Below, piece after piece: positions 25,003-34,228 of a stretch of DNA of 64,000 bases (its first letter is position 1; each line of letters opens with the position of its first letter). The stretch spans positions 1 to 64,000 of the forward strand of contig NZ_JANKZL010000011.1 in the NCBI RefSeq assembly GCF_027568395.1, written 5' to 3'. This stretch comes from Aminobacter sp. HY435 (lineage in GTDB: Bacteria > Pseudomonadota > Alphaproteobacteria > Rhizobiales > Rhizobiaceae). Position numbers and translations under genes: made by a program. Under the pieces are notes generated by a model. That model was not told where the DNA came from. It did no database searches and was given only the letters and a program-made list of their open reading frames with translations.

Positions 25003-25897
25003 GGCGGCGCTTCCTGCCGAATTCGAGATAGGCCCATGGCACGATGACGATCACCACAGAGAGCAGCATCATCGTCGAGGCGGCGAAGCCCTGGCCCAGG
25101 TTCTGCGCCAGGAACATGTAGTTGTAGACGTATTTTGCCGGCACTTCGGAGGCGATGCCGGGGCCGCCGCTGGTCTGGGCGACGACGAGGTCGTAGACCT
25201 TGACGATGCCGCTGGCGATGATGACCAGCGTGGTGACAAGCACCGGCCGCATCATCGGGATGACGATGAAGACATAGGTCTTCCAGGTCGGGATGCCGTC
25301 GACGCGCGCCGCCTTCCAGATGTCGCCGTCAATGCCGCGCAGGCCGGCCAGCATCAGGCACATGATCAGCCCCGTGCCCTGCCACAGCCCGGCGATCAGG
25401 ATGCCATAGATTACGATGTCGGCATTGTAGAGCGGGTCGAAGGTGAAGCTCTCCCAGCCGAGATTGCGCACCACCTGCTGGATGCCGAAATTCGGATTGA
25501 GGATCCACTGCCAGGCCAGGCCGGTGACGATGAAGGACAGCGCGAAAGGGTAGAGGAAAATGGTGCGGAAGGTGTTTTCGAAGCGGATCTTCTGGTCCAT
25601 CAGCGCGGCCAGCAGGAAGCCGACGACCAGCGAGAAGACCAGTGTGCAGACGCCGTAGATGGCAAGGTTCTCGACCGCCACCAGCCAGCGCGGGGTCACC
25701 CACAGCCGCTCATACTGGTCGAGCCCGACGAAGTTGAGCCGCGGCAACAGCTTCGAGTTGGTGAAGGAGTAGACGACCGTCCACGCCGTCCCGCCGACGA
25801 AGATGACAAGCGCCGTCAGCACCATCGGGATCGAGGCGATCTTGGCATTGAGATTTCGAAACAACCGGCTCGGCCGGCCCTGTAGTGCAGGGGTCAT
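24995..25897 (-). CDS. carbohydrate ABC permease (MalF type)
   Basis: A 300-residue inner-membrane protein with six predicted transmembrane segments. The EAA motif is IWKAARVDGIPTWKTYVFIVIPMMRPVL. It opens with a short basic cytosolic segment (MTPALQGRPSRLFRNLNAK). It is the first permease gene after the solute-binding protein gene, from which it is separated by 132 bases containing a strong hairpin; such hairpins often lower permease expression relative to the binding protein. Confidence 0.94.
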   Translation of the reverse strand: MTPALQGRPSRLFRNLNAKIASIPMVLTALVIFVGGTAWTVVYSFTNSKLLPRLNFVGLDQYERLWVTPRWLVAVENLAIYGVCTLVFSLVVGFLLAALMDQKIRFENTFRTIFLYPFALSFIVTGLAWQWILNPNFGIQQVVRNLGWESFTFDPLYNADIVIYGILIAGLWQGTGLIMCLMLAGLRGIDGDIWKAARVDGIPTWKTYVFIVIPMMRPVLVTTLVIIASGIVKVYDLVVAQTSGGPGIASEVPAKYVYNYMFLAQNLGQGFAASTMMLLSVVIVIVPWAYLEFGRKRRHD

Positions 25898-25928
25898 CGG
25901 TCGGCATCCATATCCGGATCATCTGACG

Positions 25929-25964
25929 CTCTGCCGGTCCCGGTGCGAGCCGGGACCGGCAGAG
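25929..25964. terminator. strong hairpin between binding-protein and permease genes
   Basis: A perfect 15-bp stem (25929-25943 with 25950-25964) has a 6-base loop and no T-run. It lies between the binding-protein gene and the first permease gene of the same operon. It probably stabilises the upstream message or partly stops transcription, giving excess binding protein. Role inferred. Confidence 0.6.
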
Positions 25965-26029
25965 AGCCGCTGTCGTGACTGCAGCATCTCGAGCGAAGGC
26001 CCGGGTCGGGAAACCCGGACGGCCTTGCC

Positions 26030-27265
26030 CTAGTCAGCAGCGGCAATGATGTCGACGAAGCGCTTCTGGGCGTCTGCGGCGGTCAGGTTCCGGTTGCCGA
26101 AGAACTCGACGAACAGGTCGTTTACCTGGGTCACGCCATCGGCCGACATCAGTTGGTCCGGCGCCGGAATGACGTTGCCCTTGGCGAGGATTTCCAGGCC
26201 CTTCTTCATGCAGTCGTTGGCGGCGTTGAGGTCGACGTCGCCACGCACCGGCAGCGAGCCCTTCTTGAGATTGAAGGCAACCTGCGTCGCCGGCGACAGC
26301 ATCACCGAGGCCAATGCCTCCTGAGCCTTGGCCTTTTCCGGATCTTTCTGCGTGGGGAAGTAGAAGGCATCGCCGCCGGTCGAGATGATCTCGTTGACGC
26401 CGAGGCCGGGCAGGCAAGTGTAGTCCTTGCCGGCAGTCTGGCCCGCGATCTGGAATTCGCCCTGGGCCCAGTCGCCCATGATCTGGCCGCCGGCCTTGCC
26501 GTTGATGACGAGCGCGGTGGCCTGGTTCCACTCCTGGACGCTGGACTTGGCCGACATGGCACGCGCCTGATCGGCGGCGGCAAAGACCTTGGTCATCTCG
26601 GGTCCGGCCGCAACAGCCGCATCCTTGTCGCCGAACACTTTCTGGAACGTTTCAGGACCGGCCAACGCCACGAGCAGCACCTGGAAGGCAAGCGTCGTCT
26701 GCCAGGGTTGCTGGCCCATGGCGAGCGGCACGATGCCGGCCTTCTCCAGCGCCGGCGCCGCAGCCGCAAACTCGTCCCAGTTCTTCGGCAGGGGAACGCC
26801 GGCATCGGCGAAGGCCTTGTTGGACAGCCACAGCCACTGCTGCGAGTGAATGTTGACCGGCACGCAGTAGATCTTGCCATCGAGCGTACAGCCGTCGAGC
26901 AGGCTCTTGGGATGGATGAACTTGGTCCAGCCCTCCTTTTCGGCCAGCTCGGTGAAATCGCGCATCAGGCCGGCCTGGACAAGTTCTTCCGCCTGGCGGC
27001 CATGGTTGAACTGGGTGGCGCCCATCGGATCGCCGCCGGTGATGCGGCCGATCATGATCGGCCGGGCGACATCTCCGGAACCGGCGATGGCACCATCGAC
27101 CCATTTGTTGCCGGTGGCGTCGAATGCCTTGGCGAGTTCGGCGACCGCCGCCGCCTCGCCGCCCGACGTCCACCAGTGGGTCACCTCGAGGTCAGTCGCC
27201 GCGGCAGGCCCTGCCCCGCACGCGACCCCCGCCGCAAACGCGGCGGTCAGAAGCCTATAACGCAT
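26030..27265 (-). CDS. extracellular solute-binding protein, carbohydrate ABC importer (family 1)
   Basis: A 411-residue periplasmic protein with a Sec signal peptide (MRYRLLTAAFAAGVACGAGPAAA, cleaved before TDLEV). The mature part begins LEVTHWWTSGGEAAAVAELAKAFD, typical of cluster B sugar-binding proteins, and later has FPTQKDPEKAKAQEALASVML. Glucose- and mannose-type binding proteins of rhizobia share this WWTSGGE start, so a monosaccharide ligand is plausible. It is the first gene of the operon, and an operator candidate lies 15 bases upstream of its start codon. Confidence 0.93.
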   Translation of the reverse strand: MRYRLLTAAFAAGVACGAGPAAATDLEVTHWWTSGGEAAAVAELAKAFDATGNKWVDGAIAGSGDVARPIMIGRITGGDPMGATQFNHGRQAEELVQAGLMRDFTELAEKEGWTKFIHPKSLLDGCTLDGKIYCVPVNIHSQQWLWLSNKAFADAGVPLPKNWDEFAAAAPALEKAGIVPLAMGQQPWQTTLAFQVLLVALAGPETFQKVFGDKDAAVAAGPEMTKVFAAADQARAMSAKSSVQEWNQATALVINGKAGGQIMGDWAQGEFQIAGQTAGKDYTCLPGLGVNEIISTGGDAFYFPTQKDPEKAKAQEALASVMLSPATQVAFNLKKGSLPVRGDVDLNAANDCMKKGLEILAKGNVIPAPDQLMSADGVTQVNDLFVEFFGNRNLTAADAQKRFVDIIAAAD

Positions 27266-27279
27266 CGTACTCCTCCCTG

Positions 27280-27299
27280 AATCTGAAACGTTACAGATT
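27280..27299. promoter_or_regulatory. LacI-type operator candidate 1
   Basis: A 20-bp near-perfect palindrome with core CTGAAACGTTACAG and outer arms AATCTG/CAGATT. It lies just upstream of the binding-protein gene. It shares the core CTGtaACG..ACAG with the site at 27544-27557. The 352-base divergent gap 27266-27617 contains only these two sites, and no gene is seen in it. Confidence 0.6.
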
Positions 27300-27543
27300 T
27301 CAGGCTAGGCGAAGTTGTGGCTTGGCGCAATGGCCGAAAGCCGCGCGAACCTGATTTTTTCGAGACACAAACTAAAGAGGCTTCCGCTCGGCAGCCGAAC
27401 AGGCGCGCAAATTCTCCTTTGCGCTGCAGCATTCTCAACGAAAATCACCAGGGGAATCAACCGACATTAGCGATGCTGCAATGCGGGAAAATCGGTCGGC
27501 CGGAATGTACTTGCCGTTCGAAGCCATCGATCAAAATAATATT

Positions 27544-27557
27544 CTGTAACGATACAG
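27544..27557. promoter_or_regulatory. LacI-type operator candidate 2
   Basis: CTGTAACGATACAG is palindromic except at the two positions flanking the central CG, as expected for a LacI-family operator. It lies 60 bases upstream of the LacI regulator start, so autoregulation together with control of the divergent sugar operon is likely. Confidence 0.6.
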
Positions 27558-27617
27558 TTGTTGTCCATATGGCTTGCCAGGTCCATGATCCCGGTGCGAT
27601 ATGCGCGTTGAGACGAG

Positions 27618-28712
27618 ATGGCGGGCTATTGGACCATGGACGAGCGGACTCCGCCTGATGACAACGGCGAGCAGGCAGCGGGCGGCAGCCAGCCACCGAC
27701 GCTGAAGACCATCGCCTTCATGACCGGGCTTGGCGTGACCACGGTGTCGCGGGCGCTGAAGGACGCGCCCGAGATCGGCGCCGAGACCCGGCGGCGGGTG
27801 CAGCTCGTCGCGCGCCAGATCGGCTACCGGCCCAACCGCGCCGGCGTGCGCCTGCGCACCGGCAAGACCAACGTCATCAGCCTTGTGCTCGACACCGAAG
27901 AGCAGGTCGGCGGCTTCGTCTCGGACCTTATCTACGGCGTCTCGGAGGCGCTGGCGCAGACGCCCTATCATCTGGTCGTGACGCCCTATTCGCGCAACAA
28001 CGACTCGCTGGAGCCGGTGAAATACGTCGTCGAGACGGCGTCGGCCGACGGCGTCATCATCTCGCGCACCGAGCCCGACGACAAGCGCGTGCGCTACATG
28101 ACCGAGCGCGGCTTTCCCTTCGCCACGCACGGGCGCACCCATATGGGCATCGAGCACCCGTTCCACGATTTCGACAACCATGCCTATTCGGTCGAGGCGG
28201 TGAAGAAACTCGCGAGCCTCGGCCGCAAACGGCTGGCACTGCTCGCCCCGCCGGCGAACCTCAGCTACTACCGCCACATGCGCGATGGCTTTGCCGATGC
28301 GCTGATGGAGCACGGCTTGACCGAGGTGCCCTTCCCGACCGCGACTGTCGACCATTCGATCGACGAGATTCGCGCGGTGACATCAGAGCTGATGCGCCGG
28401 CCAAACCGCCCCGATGCCTTTGTCAGTGGCGCGGGCGCCGGCACGTTTGCGCTGGTCGCCGGCGTCGAGGACGCGGGATTCAAAGTCGGCCAGGACGTCG
28501 ACATCGTCTCCAAGCAGTCGTCGCGGCTGCTGCACCTGCTGCGCCCGCAGCTCTATGTCGTCAATGAGGACGTGCGGCTCGCCGGTCGCGAGCTTGCGAC
28601 CGCCGTGCTCGGCCGCATCGCCGGCCGCGACATCGGCTCGCTGCAGAGCCTGAGCAAGCCCAGGGCGGTCGAGGCATACGAGACACCGGCGCCTGTAAAG
28701 TCAAACGGCTGA
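27618..28712 (+). CDS. LacI family transcriptional regulator of the adjacent sugar operon
   Basis: A 364-residue repressor. The N-terminal helix-turn-helix and hinge region is TLKTIAFMTGLGVTTVSRALKDAPEIGAETRRRVQLVARQIGYRPNRAGVRLRTG (about 24-78). The rest is a periplasmic-binding-protein-like sensor domain (TNVISLVLDTEEQVGG onward). An ATG six codons downstream is an alternative start; the HTH begins well after both. It is divergent from the sugar importer operon, and two operator candidates lie between them, so it very likely controls that operon. The inducer is unknown but should be the imported sugar or a derivative. Confidence 0.92.
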   Translation: MAGYWTMDERTPPDDNGEQAAGGSQPPTLKTIAFMTGLGVTTVSRALKDAPEIGAETRRRVQLVARQIGYRPNRAGVRLRTGKTNVISLVLDTEEQVGGFVSDLIYGVSEALAQTPYHLVVTPYSRNNDSLEPVKYVVETASADGVIISRTEPDDKRVRYMTERGFPFATHGRTHMGIEHPFHDFDNHAYSVEAVKKLASLGRKRLALLAPPANLSYYRHMRDGFADALMEHGLTEVPFPTATVDHSIDEIRAVTSELMRRPNRPDAFVSGAGAGTFALVAGVEDAGFKVGQDVDIVSKQSSRLLHLLRPQLYVVNEDVRLAGRELATAVLGRIAGRDIGSLQSLSKPRAVEAYETPAPVKSNG

Positions 28713-28715
28713 GCT

Positions 28716-28832
28716 GCCCCTCACCCTTACCCTCTCCCCGTGAAGAACGGGGAGAGGGGGGCGTCGGCATTGCCGATTGTTCCTTCTCCCCGTCCTTACG
28801 GGGAGAAGGTGCCGGCAGGCGGTTGAGGGGCA
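28716..28832. repeat. palindromic repeat, CCCCTCACCC family, copy 1
   Basis: The element begins GCCCCTCACCCTTACCCTCT and ends in the inverted GGTTGAGGGGC. Inside are two strong hairpins (CTCTCCCCG/CGGGGAGAG and CTTCTCCCCG/CGGGGAGAAG). Related copies lie at 34229-34345 and 35244-35355. It fills most of the gap between the LacI gene and gnd and may act as a two-way terminator for these convergent genes. Confidence 0.88.
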
Positions 28833-28896
28833 GCACTGAGATCGCCTTGGATGGTGTTCAGCAGCACGCGAAAGCAAAGCCCCCTACGCTGCCAGC

Positions 28897-30315
28897 CTAC
28901 CCTTCACTGCCCCACGGCCCATGGTGCGCGCCCGGCGCGTCGATACGCTCAAAACCATGGGCGCCGAAGAAGTCGCGCTGCGCCTGGATGAGGTCAGAGG
29001 TGCCGCGGCCCTGGCGATAGCCGTCGAAGTAGGCCAGCGCCGATGACAACGCCGGCACTGGCAGCCCGGCCTCGGCGGCGCGGGCGACGATGCGGCGCAA
29101 CGACGGATGCGCCTTGCCCATCATCTCGACGAAGGCCGGAGCCATCAGAAGGTTGGTCGGCCGATCGGCCTTGCCGAAGGCTTCGGCGATGGTGTCGAGG
29201 AACTGCGAGCGGATGATGCAGCCGGCGCGCCAGATCCTGGCGATGGCTGGCATCGGCAGGTTCCAGCCGAACTCCTTCGACGCGCCGGCCATGACGGCGA
29301 AGCCTTGCGCGTAGGCTGCGATCTTGCCGGCAAACAGCGCCAGTTCGAGGTCCGCGAGCAATTCGTCGTTCGAACCGGCCAGCTTGCCGGTGCGGGCGCC
29401 ATAGGCCTTCTCGGCGGCAAGGCGTTCGTCCTTCATCGACGACAGCACGCGAGCCGCGACGGCCGCCTCGATGGCGGTCGCAGGAATGCCGAGCTGCTGC
29501 GCCTCGATGACCGACCACTTGCCGGTACCCTTCTGGCCGGCACGGTCGAGGATGATGTCGACCACTGGACGACCGGTCTTGGGATCGTCGGCCGAGAGCA
29601 CGGTCGCGGTGATCTCGATCAGATAGGATTCGAGCCTGCCCTTGTTCCAGCCGGCGAACACTTGCGCGATTTCCTTCGGCGCCATGCCGAGACCGTCGCG
29701 CAGCACGCCGTAGATCTCGGCGATCATCTGCATGTCGGCATATTCGATGCCGTTGTGGATGGTCTTGACGAAATGGCCGGCGCCATCAGGCCCGAGCCAG
29801 GCAGCGCAGGGCTCGCCCTTGTACTTGGCCGAGATCGCGGTCAGCACGTCCTCGACGCGGGTCCAGGATTCCGGCGTGCCGCCGACCATGATCGAGGGGC
29901 CGTGGCGCGCGCCCTCCTCCCCGCCCGACACGCCCATGCCGATGAAAGTAAGGCCCGAGCCATCAAGCTCCTTGAAGCGGCGCATGGTGTCGCGGAAATT
30001 GGCGTTGCCGGCGTCGATGATAATGTCGTTGGCGGCGAGAACCGGGCGCAAGGCTGCGATCTGCTGGTCGACCGGATCGCCGGCCACCACCATGATGATG
30101 ATCGGGCGTGGCGGGCGGATCGCCGCGGCCAGCTCGGCGATCGAGCTGCAGGGCACGATCCTGTCGCGCAGGGCGCCGGCGTTCTCCATGAAGGCATCGG
30201 TGCGCGCCGGCGTACGGTTGAACACGGCGATGCGGTGGCCCTTCTCGGCGATGTTCAGCGCCAGGTTCGAGCCCATCGTGCCCAGGCCGATCAGTCCGAT
30301 TTCGGCTTTTTCCAT
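28897..30315 (-). CDS. gnd: 6-phosphogluconate dehydrogenase, decarboxylating
   Basis: A 472-residue dehydrogenase of the oxidative pentose phosphate pathway, converting 6-phosphogluconate to ribulose 5-phosphate. The start is MEKAEIGLIGLGTMGSNLALNIAEKG, where GLGTMG is the NADP loop; a 25-codon upstream extension lacks similarity. Substrate and catalytic segments are visible: GVSGGEEGARHGPSIMVGG, HFVKTIHNGIEYADMQ (Lys and Asn) and GRTSDLIQAQRDFFGAHGFER-like C-terminal residues (GRGTSDLIQAQRDFFGAHGF). The full-length 470-residue form indicates the classical dimeric enzyme. It is a single gene on the reverse strand. Confidence 0.97.
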   Translation of the reverse strand: MEKAEIGLIGLGTMGSNLALNIAEKGHRIAVFNRTPARTDAFMENAGALRDRIVPCSSIAELAAAIRPPRPIIIMVVAGDPVDQQIAALRPVLAANDIIIDAGNANFRDTMRRFKELDGSGLTFIGMGVSGGEEGARHGPSIMVGGTPESWTRVEDVLTAISAKYKGEPCAAWLGPDGAGHFVKTIHNGIEYADMQMIAEIYGVLRDGLGMAPKEIAQVFAGWNKGRLESYLIEITATVLSADDPKTGRPVVDIILDRAGQKGTGKWSVIEAQQLGIPATAIEAAVAARVLSSMKDERLAAEKAYGARTGKLAGSNDELLADLELALFAGKIAAYAQGFAVMAGASKEFGWNLPMPAIARIWRAGCIIRSQFLDTIAEAFGKADRPTNLLMAPAFVEMMGKAHPSLRRIVARAAEAGLPVPALSSALAYFDGYRQGRGTSDLIQAQRDFFGAHGFERIDAPGAHHGPWGSEG

Positions 30316-30446
30316 GGTTCCCGATCCCTTGTGCTGATGTCGTTGAAAGGCGTGCGCGGCATGATTGACCGGCTCGCGCGCCGAGGTCAACTCGCGCCGC
30401 CGGACAGGCAGGCAAGAGGTGATCGGCGCGCCGTGCGGATGGGGTC

Positions 30447-30890
30447 CTAGACCGGGCGCCGGCGGCGGCCGTAGAGTTCGAGGCGATGATGGACGATGTC
30501 GTAGCCCAGCTCGGCGGCGATTTGCTGCTGCAGCTGCTCGATGCGGTCGGAGCGGAATTCGATGACGTCGCCGGTTTCGATGTCGATCAGGTGGTCGTGG
30601 TGGTCGCCGCCGGCCTGCTCGAAACGCGATGGACCGCCCTCGAATGCATGGCGATGGATGGCACCCATTTCCTCCAGCAGCTTCATGGTGCGATAGACCG
30701 TCGACAAGGAGATGCTCTTGTCGACCTGCTCGGCGCGGCGGAAGATCTCGAGCGCGTCCGGATGGTCCTCCGTCTCTCCCAGGATGCCAAGAATGACCTT
30801 GCGCGGACGGGTGATGCGAATACCCGCCTTGCGTAGCGCTTTTTCGTAGTCGGGCTTCTTGGAAGCGGGCTTTGCGGCAGTCTTCGTCAT
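30447..30890 (-). CDS. mur: Fur superfamily metal regulator, Mur/Fur-like
   Basis: A 147-residue repressor with a Lys/Ala-rich N-terminal tail, the winged helix ([22 protein letters not shown], recognition helix in [21 protein letters not shown]) and the metal-binding segment [28 protein letters not shown]. Cys pairs of the CXXC type are absent, as in rhizobial Mur and some Fur proteins. In rhizobia the Fur homologue acts as a manganese sensor (Mur) that represses sitABCD, and a sitABCD operon with an upstream inverted repeat lies about 0.6 kb away. I therefore prefer Mur over iron-responsive Fur. Irr is less likely because its haem-regulatory motif is missing. Confidence 0.85.
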   Translation of the reverse strand: MTKTAAKPASKKPDYEKALRKAGIRITRPRKVILGILGETEDHPDALEIFRRAEQVDKSISLSTVYRTMKLLEEMGAIHRHAFEGGPSRFEQAGGDHHDHLIDIETGDVIEFRSDRIEQLQQQIAAELGYDIVHHRLELYGRRRRPV

Positions 30891-31073
30891 GGCGCGACTA
30901 TGTGCCAGATGACACCCAGTTGCAAAAGGTTATGTGCGCGTTCATCCCCAGACGAGTGCGCAATCCCTGCAAACGGAAGGCCATCGCAGGCCGCCCTCAG
31001 CCGACGCCGCCGGAGTTCGCGGGACGGCCACACGCCGCAATCGCGGCATCCAACGGCCGCAGCCGTCGCAGGG

Positions 31074-31328
31074 CTACCGCGTCGATTTCGCCTCTTCCTC
31101 GAAGGTCACCGCGACATCGGCATTGGCCGACAGGCGCACCTTGTTGCCCTCGGTCTCGGCGACAAGGGCGGCGGGAATGTAATGGTGATGACCACGATGG
31201 CTGCCTTCGCCGCTGTCCTTCTTGGTCAGCCTGATGCGGCCGTTCTCGACCCCGTCGACAGTGCCGATGTGAACGCCGTCGGCGCCGATCACTTCCATAT
31301 GCTCGCGAATTCCTGTGGTGGCTGACAC
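31074..31328 (-). CDS. DUF2171 family protein (84 aa)
   Basis: An 84-residue protein of the DUF2171 family, recognisable by IREHMEVIGADGVHIGTVDGVENGRIRLTKKDSG and HHHYIPAALVAE. The start is a GTG at 31328, chosen because AAGGAG sits seven bases upstream and because family members begin a few residues before the IREHMEV motif; an ATG would shorten the conserved block and a longer frame lacks a ribosome site. A beta-barrel PRC-like fold is likely and the function is unknown. It lies between the Mur-like gene and the divergent sit operon; metal dependence cannot be shown. Confidence 0.85.
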   Translation of the reverse strand: MSATTGIREHMEVIGADGVHIGTVDGVENGRIRLTKKDSGEGSHRGHHHYIPAALVAETEGNKVRLSANADVAVTFEEEAKSTR

Positions 31329-31426
31329 GATCGCTCTCCTTGGCTTGGATTGGCACAAACGACAACGCGCCAGCCCCCAATTGGATGCCTGCCAGCGCTC
31401 AGAAGCGTTGCCTTGTTGACATCTAG

Positions 31427-31443
31427 TTGCAAACGATTTGCAA
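31427..31443. promoter_or_regulatory. Mur/Fur box candidate upstream of sitA
   Basis: TTGCAAA-CGA-TTTGCAA is a perfect 7-3-7 inverted repeat, followed by a further TTGCAATTGCA stretch. It lies about 85 bases upstream of the sitA start and directly before the predicted -35 element. AT-rich TTGCAA-type repeats are described as Mur-responsive sequences at rhizobial sitA promoters. Confidence 0.65.
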
Positions 31444-31448
31444 TTGCA

Positions 31449-31477
31449 TTGACAAGCACGCTACGTGCCATTAGGTA
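31449..31477 (+). promoter_or_regulatory. predicted promoter of the sit operon
   Basis: TTGACA (31449-31454) is followed after 17 bases by a weak -10 element TAGGTA (31472-31477). The Mur box candidate ends 5 bases upstream of the -35 hexamer, so bound repressor would block RNA polymerase. Confidence 0.4.
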
Positions 31478-31528
31478 AGGCATCGTATCTGCCGCCCGTT
31501 CGGCGCGGTATTCTCGAACGGGATTTCC

Positions 31529-32437
31529 ATGACAGCGCTTCGCACCACCCTTGCCGCCATCGCCATGCTTGCGGCCATGCTCGGGCTTTCGGCCTGCTCC
31601 CAGGAGAGCGAGGCCGGCGGCAAGATGAAGGTGGTCACCACCTTTACCGTGATTGCCGACATCGCCCGCAACGTCGCCGGCGACGCGGCCGAGGTGGAGT
31701 CGATCACCAAGCCCAATGCCGAGATCCACAACTACCAGCCGACGCCGGGCGACATCATGCGCGCCCAGAAGGCCGACCTGGTGCTGTGGAACGGGCTGAA
31801 CCTCGAGCTGTGGTTTGAAAAGTTCTTCGAAAATCTCGACGGCGTTTCCCAGGCCGTGGTGTCGGATGGCGTGTCGCCGATGGGCATCGCCGAGGGACCC
31901 TACACCGGCAAGCCCAATCCGCATGCCTGGATGTCGCCGGAGGCAGCGCTCATCTATGTCGAAAACATCCGCAAGGCCTTTGCCGCCAAGGACCCTGCCA
32001 ATGCGGAGGTCTACGCCAAAAACGCCGCCGCCTATGCCGAGAAGATCAAGGCGACCGTGGCACCGATCCACAAGGCCATCGAGACCATTCCCGCTGAGCG
32101 CCGCTGGCTCGCCACCAGCGAAGGTGCCTTCTCCTATCTGGCGCGCGACTTCGGCCTGACGGAGGTCTATCTTTGGCCGATCAATGCCGACCAGCAAGGC
32201 ACGCCGCAGCAGGTGCGCAAGGTGATCGATCTCGTCAAGGCCAACAGCATTCCGGCCGTGTTCAGCGAAAGCACCGTGTCGTCGAAGCCGGCCGAGCAGG
32301 TGGCACGCGAGACCGGCGCCAAATATGGCGGCGTGCTTTATGTCGACTCGTTGAGCGATGCCAATGGCCCTGTGCCGACCTATCTCGACCTGCTGAGCGT
32401 CACCACCCAGACCATCGTCAAGGGGCTCGCCCAATGA
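31529..32437 (+). CDS. sitA: manganese/zinc ABC transporter substrate-binding lipoprotein
   Basis: A 302-residue periplasmic cluster A-I binding protein. A lipobox LSAC gives a lipidated Cys at about 23. The four metal ligands are in place: His in [12 protein letters not shown], His in NPHAWMSP, Glu in [15 protein letters not shown] and Asp in [19 protein letters not shown]. The His/His/Glu/Asp set, without a His-rich loop, indicates manganese (or iron) rather than zinc. The stop codon overlaps the sitB start (ATGA). It is the first gene of sitABCD. Confidence 0.95.
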   Translation: MTALRTTLAAIAMLAAMLGLSACSQESEAGGKMKVVTTFTVIADIARNVAGDAAEVESITKPNAEIHNYQPTPGDIMRAQKADLVLWNGLNLELWFEKFFENLDGVSQAVVSDGVSPMGIAEGPYTGKPNPHAWMSPEAALIYVENIRKAFAAKDPANAEVYAKNAAAYAEKIKATVAPIHKAIETIPAERRWLATSEGAFSYLARDFGLTEVYLWPINADQQGTPQQVRKVIDLVKANSIPAVFSESTVSSKPAEQVARETGAKYGGVLYVDSLSDANGPVPTYLDLLSVTTQTIVKGLAQ

Positions 32438-33348
32438 ACGTGCCGCTGAAAGGCCGCCCCGCCACCACTGCGCCGGCTGGCGAGGGCCTGCGCGTCGACA
32501 ACATCTCGGTGACCTACCGCAACGGCCACACCGCGCTCCGCAATGCCTCCTTCGCCATTCCGCGCGGCACCATCACGGCGCTGGTCGGCGTCAACGGCAG
32601 CGGCAAGTCGACCCTGTTCAAGTCGATCATGGGCTTCGTGCCGCTCGCGTCAGGCAGCGTGTCGATCTTCGGCGAGCCGGCGCGAGAAGCCTTGAGGAAA
32701 AACCTCGTCGCCTATGTGCCGCAAAGCGAGGATGTCGACTGGAACTTTCCGGTGCTGGTCGAAGACGTGGTTATGATGGGCCGCTACGGCCACATGAATT
32801 TCTTGCGCATGACCCGCGCCATCGACCGTGACGCCGTGGATGCCGCACTGGAACGCGTCGGCATGGCCGACTTCCGCAAGCGCCAGATCGGCGAGTTGTC
32901 GGGCGGGCAGAAGAAGCGCGTCTTCCTCGCCCGCGCGCTGGCCCAGGAAGGCCAGGTCATCCTGCTCGACGAGCCGTTCACCGGCGTCGACGTGCGCACC
33001 GAAGAAGCGATCATCACGCTGTTGCAGGGCTTGCGCGACGAAGGCCGGGTGATGCTGGTGTCGACGCACAATCTCGGCTCTGTCCCGCGCTTCTGCGACC
33101 GCGCCGTGCTGGTCAACCGCACCGTCCTTGCCTCCGGGCTGACGGCCGAAACCTTCACCAAGGCCAATCTCGAAAAGGCTTTTGGCGGCGTCTTGCGCCA
33201 GTTCATCCTCGGCGGCGCCGAACTGCACCAGGACGCCGCCGACACGCGCCAGGTGACGGTGCTGACCGACGACGAGCGCCCCTTCGTCATCTATGGCGAC
33301 GACGCCGAGAACGACGCCACGGCCAAGAAGGGCGGGCGCAAGAAATGA
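32434..33348 (+). CDS. sitB: manganese ABC transporter ATP-binding protein
   Basis: A 304-residue ATPase with Walker [13 protein letters not shown], signature [15 protein letters not shown], Walker [13 protein letters not shown] and switch STHNLGSV. The start at 32434 overlaps the sitA stop codon; the open frame to 32173 lies inside sitA and is rejected. The C-terminal 45 residues beyond the ATPase core ([42 protein letters not shown]) are acidic and then Lys-rich, an extension also seen in other rhizobial SitB proteins. It overlaps sitC by four bases. Confidence 0.95.
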   Translation: MNVPLKGRPATTAPAGEGLRVDNISVTYRNGHTALRNASFAIPRGTITALVGVNGSGKSTLFKSIMGFVPLASGSVSIFGEPAREALRKNLVAYVPQSEDVDWNFPVLVEDVVMMGRYGHMNFLRMTRAIDRDAVDAALERVGMADFRKRQIGELSGGQKKRVFLARALAQEGQVILLDEPFTGVDVRTEEAIITLLQGLRDEGRVMLVSTHNLGSVPRFCDRAVLVNRTVLASGLTAETFTKANLEKAFGGVLRQFILGGAELHQDAADTRQVTVLTDDERPFVIYGDDAENDATAKKGGRKK

Positions 33349-34205
33349 CGGCTTTGCTCCTCGAACCCTTCGGCTATGGCTACATGGTCAACGCCATGTG
33401 GGTGTCCGCATTGGTCGGCGGCGTCTGCGCCTTCCTCTCCGCCTATCTGATGCTCAAGGGCTGGTCGCTGATCGGCGACGCGCTTTCGCACTCGATCGTA
33501 CCGGGTGTCGCCGGGGCCTACATGCTCGGCCTGCCCTTCGCGCTCGGCGCCTTCCTGTCGGGCGGGCTGGCGGCGGGCGCGATGCTGTTCCTCAACCAGC
33601 GCACCAAGCTGAAGGAGGACGCCATCATCGGGCTGATCTTCACCTCGTTCTTCGGGCTTGGCCTGTTCATGATCTCGCTGTCGCCGACCTCGGTGAACAT
33701 CCAGACCATCGTGCTCGGCAACATCCTGGCGGTGACGCCTTCCGATACGCTGCAGCTTGTGCTGATCGGCGGCATTTCGCTCGCCATCCTGCTCGCCAAA
33801 TGGAAGGACATGATGGTCGCCTTCTTCGACGAGAACCATGCGCGTTCGATCGGGCTCAGGCCCGATCTGCTCAAGGTGCTGTTCTTCATGCTGCTGTCGG
33901 CCTCGACGGTGGCGGCGCTGCAGACCGTGGGCGCCTTCCTCGTCATCGCCATGGTGGTGACGCCGGGGGCCACCGCCTATCTGCTCACCGACCGCTTTCC
34001 CCGGCTGATCGTCATCAGTGTCGCCATCGGCTCAGTCACCAGCTTTGTCGGCGCCTATGCCAGCTATTTCCTCGACGGCGCAACGGGGGGCATCATTGTC
34101 GTGGCCCAGACGCTGATCTTCCTGATCGCCTTTGTCTTCGCGCCGAAGCACGGATTGCTGGCGGCGAAGCGGCGGGCAAGGCTGGAACTGGAGGCGGGGG
34201 CATGA
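33345..34205 (+). CDS. sitC: manganese ABC transporter permease (ABC-3 family)
   Basis: A 286-residue inner-membrane protein with about eight or nine hydrophobic segments. The ABC-3 family signature is visible in [26 protein letters not shown] and [27 protein letters not shown]. The start overlaps the sitB stop codon (ATGA). It pairs with the related SitD, about 180 bases downstream, as a heterodimeric channel. Confidence 0.95.
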   Translation: MTALLLEPFGYGYMVNAMWVSALVGGVCAFLSAYLMLKGWSLIGDALSHSIVPGVAGAYMLGLPFALGAFLSGGLAAGAMLFLNQRTKLKEDAIIGLIFTSFFGLGLFMISLSPTSVNIQTIVLGNILAVTPSDTLQLVLIGGISLAILLAKWKDMMVAFFDENHARSIGLRPDLLKVLFFMLLSASTVAALQTVGAFLVIAMVVTPGATAYLLTDRFPRLIVISVAIGSVTSFVGAYASYFLDGATGGIIVVAQTLIFLIAFVFAPKHGLLAAKRRARLELEAGA

Positions 34206-34228
34206 GCGAATTTGCGACCGTCATCGCT

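Noticed and set aside
29107-30450. 447-codon + strand open frame opposite gnd
   Set aside because: Antisense to a complete 6-phosphogluconate dehydrogenase gene; no recognisable motifs.
30447-30890. Assignment as the haem-responsive regulator Irr
   Set aside because: The haem-regulatory motif with Cys-Pro near the N-terminus is absent; the location near sitABCD favours Mur/Fur.
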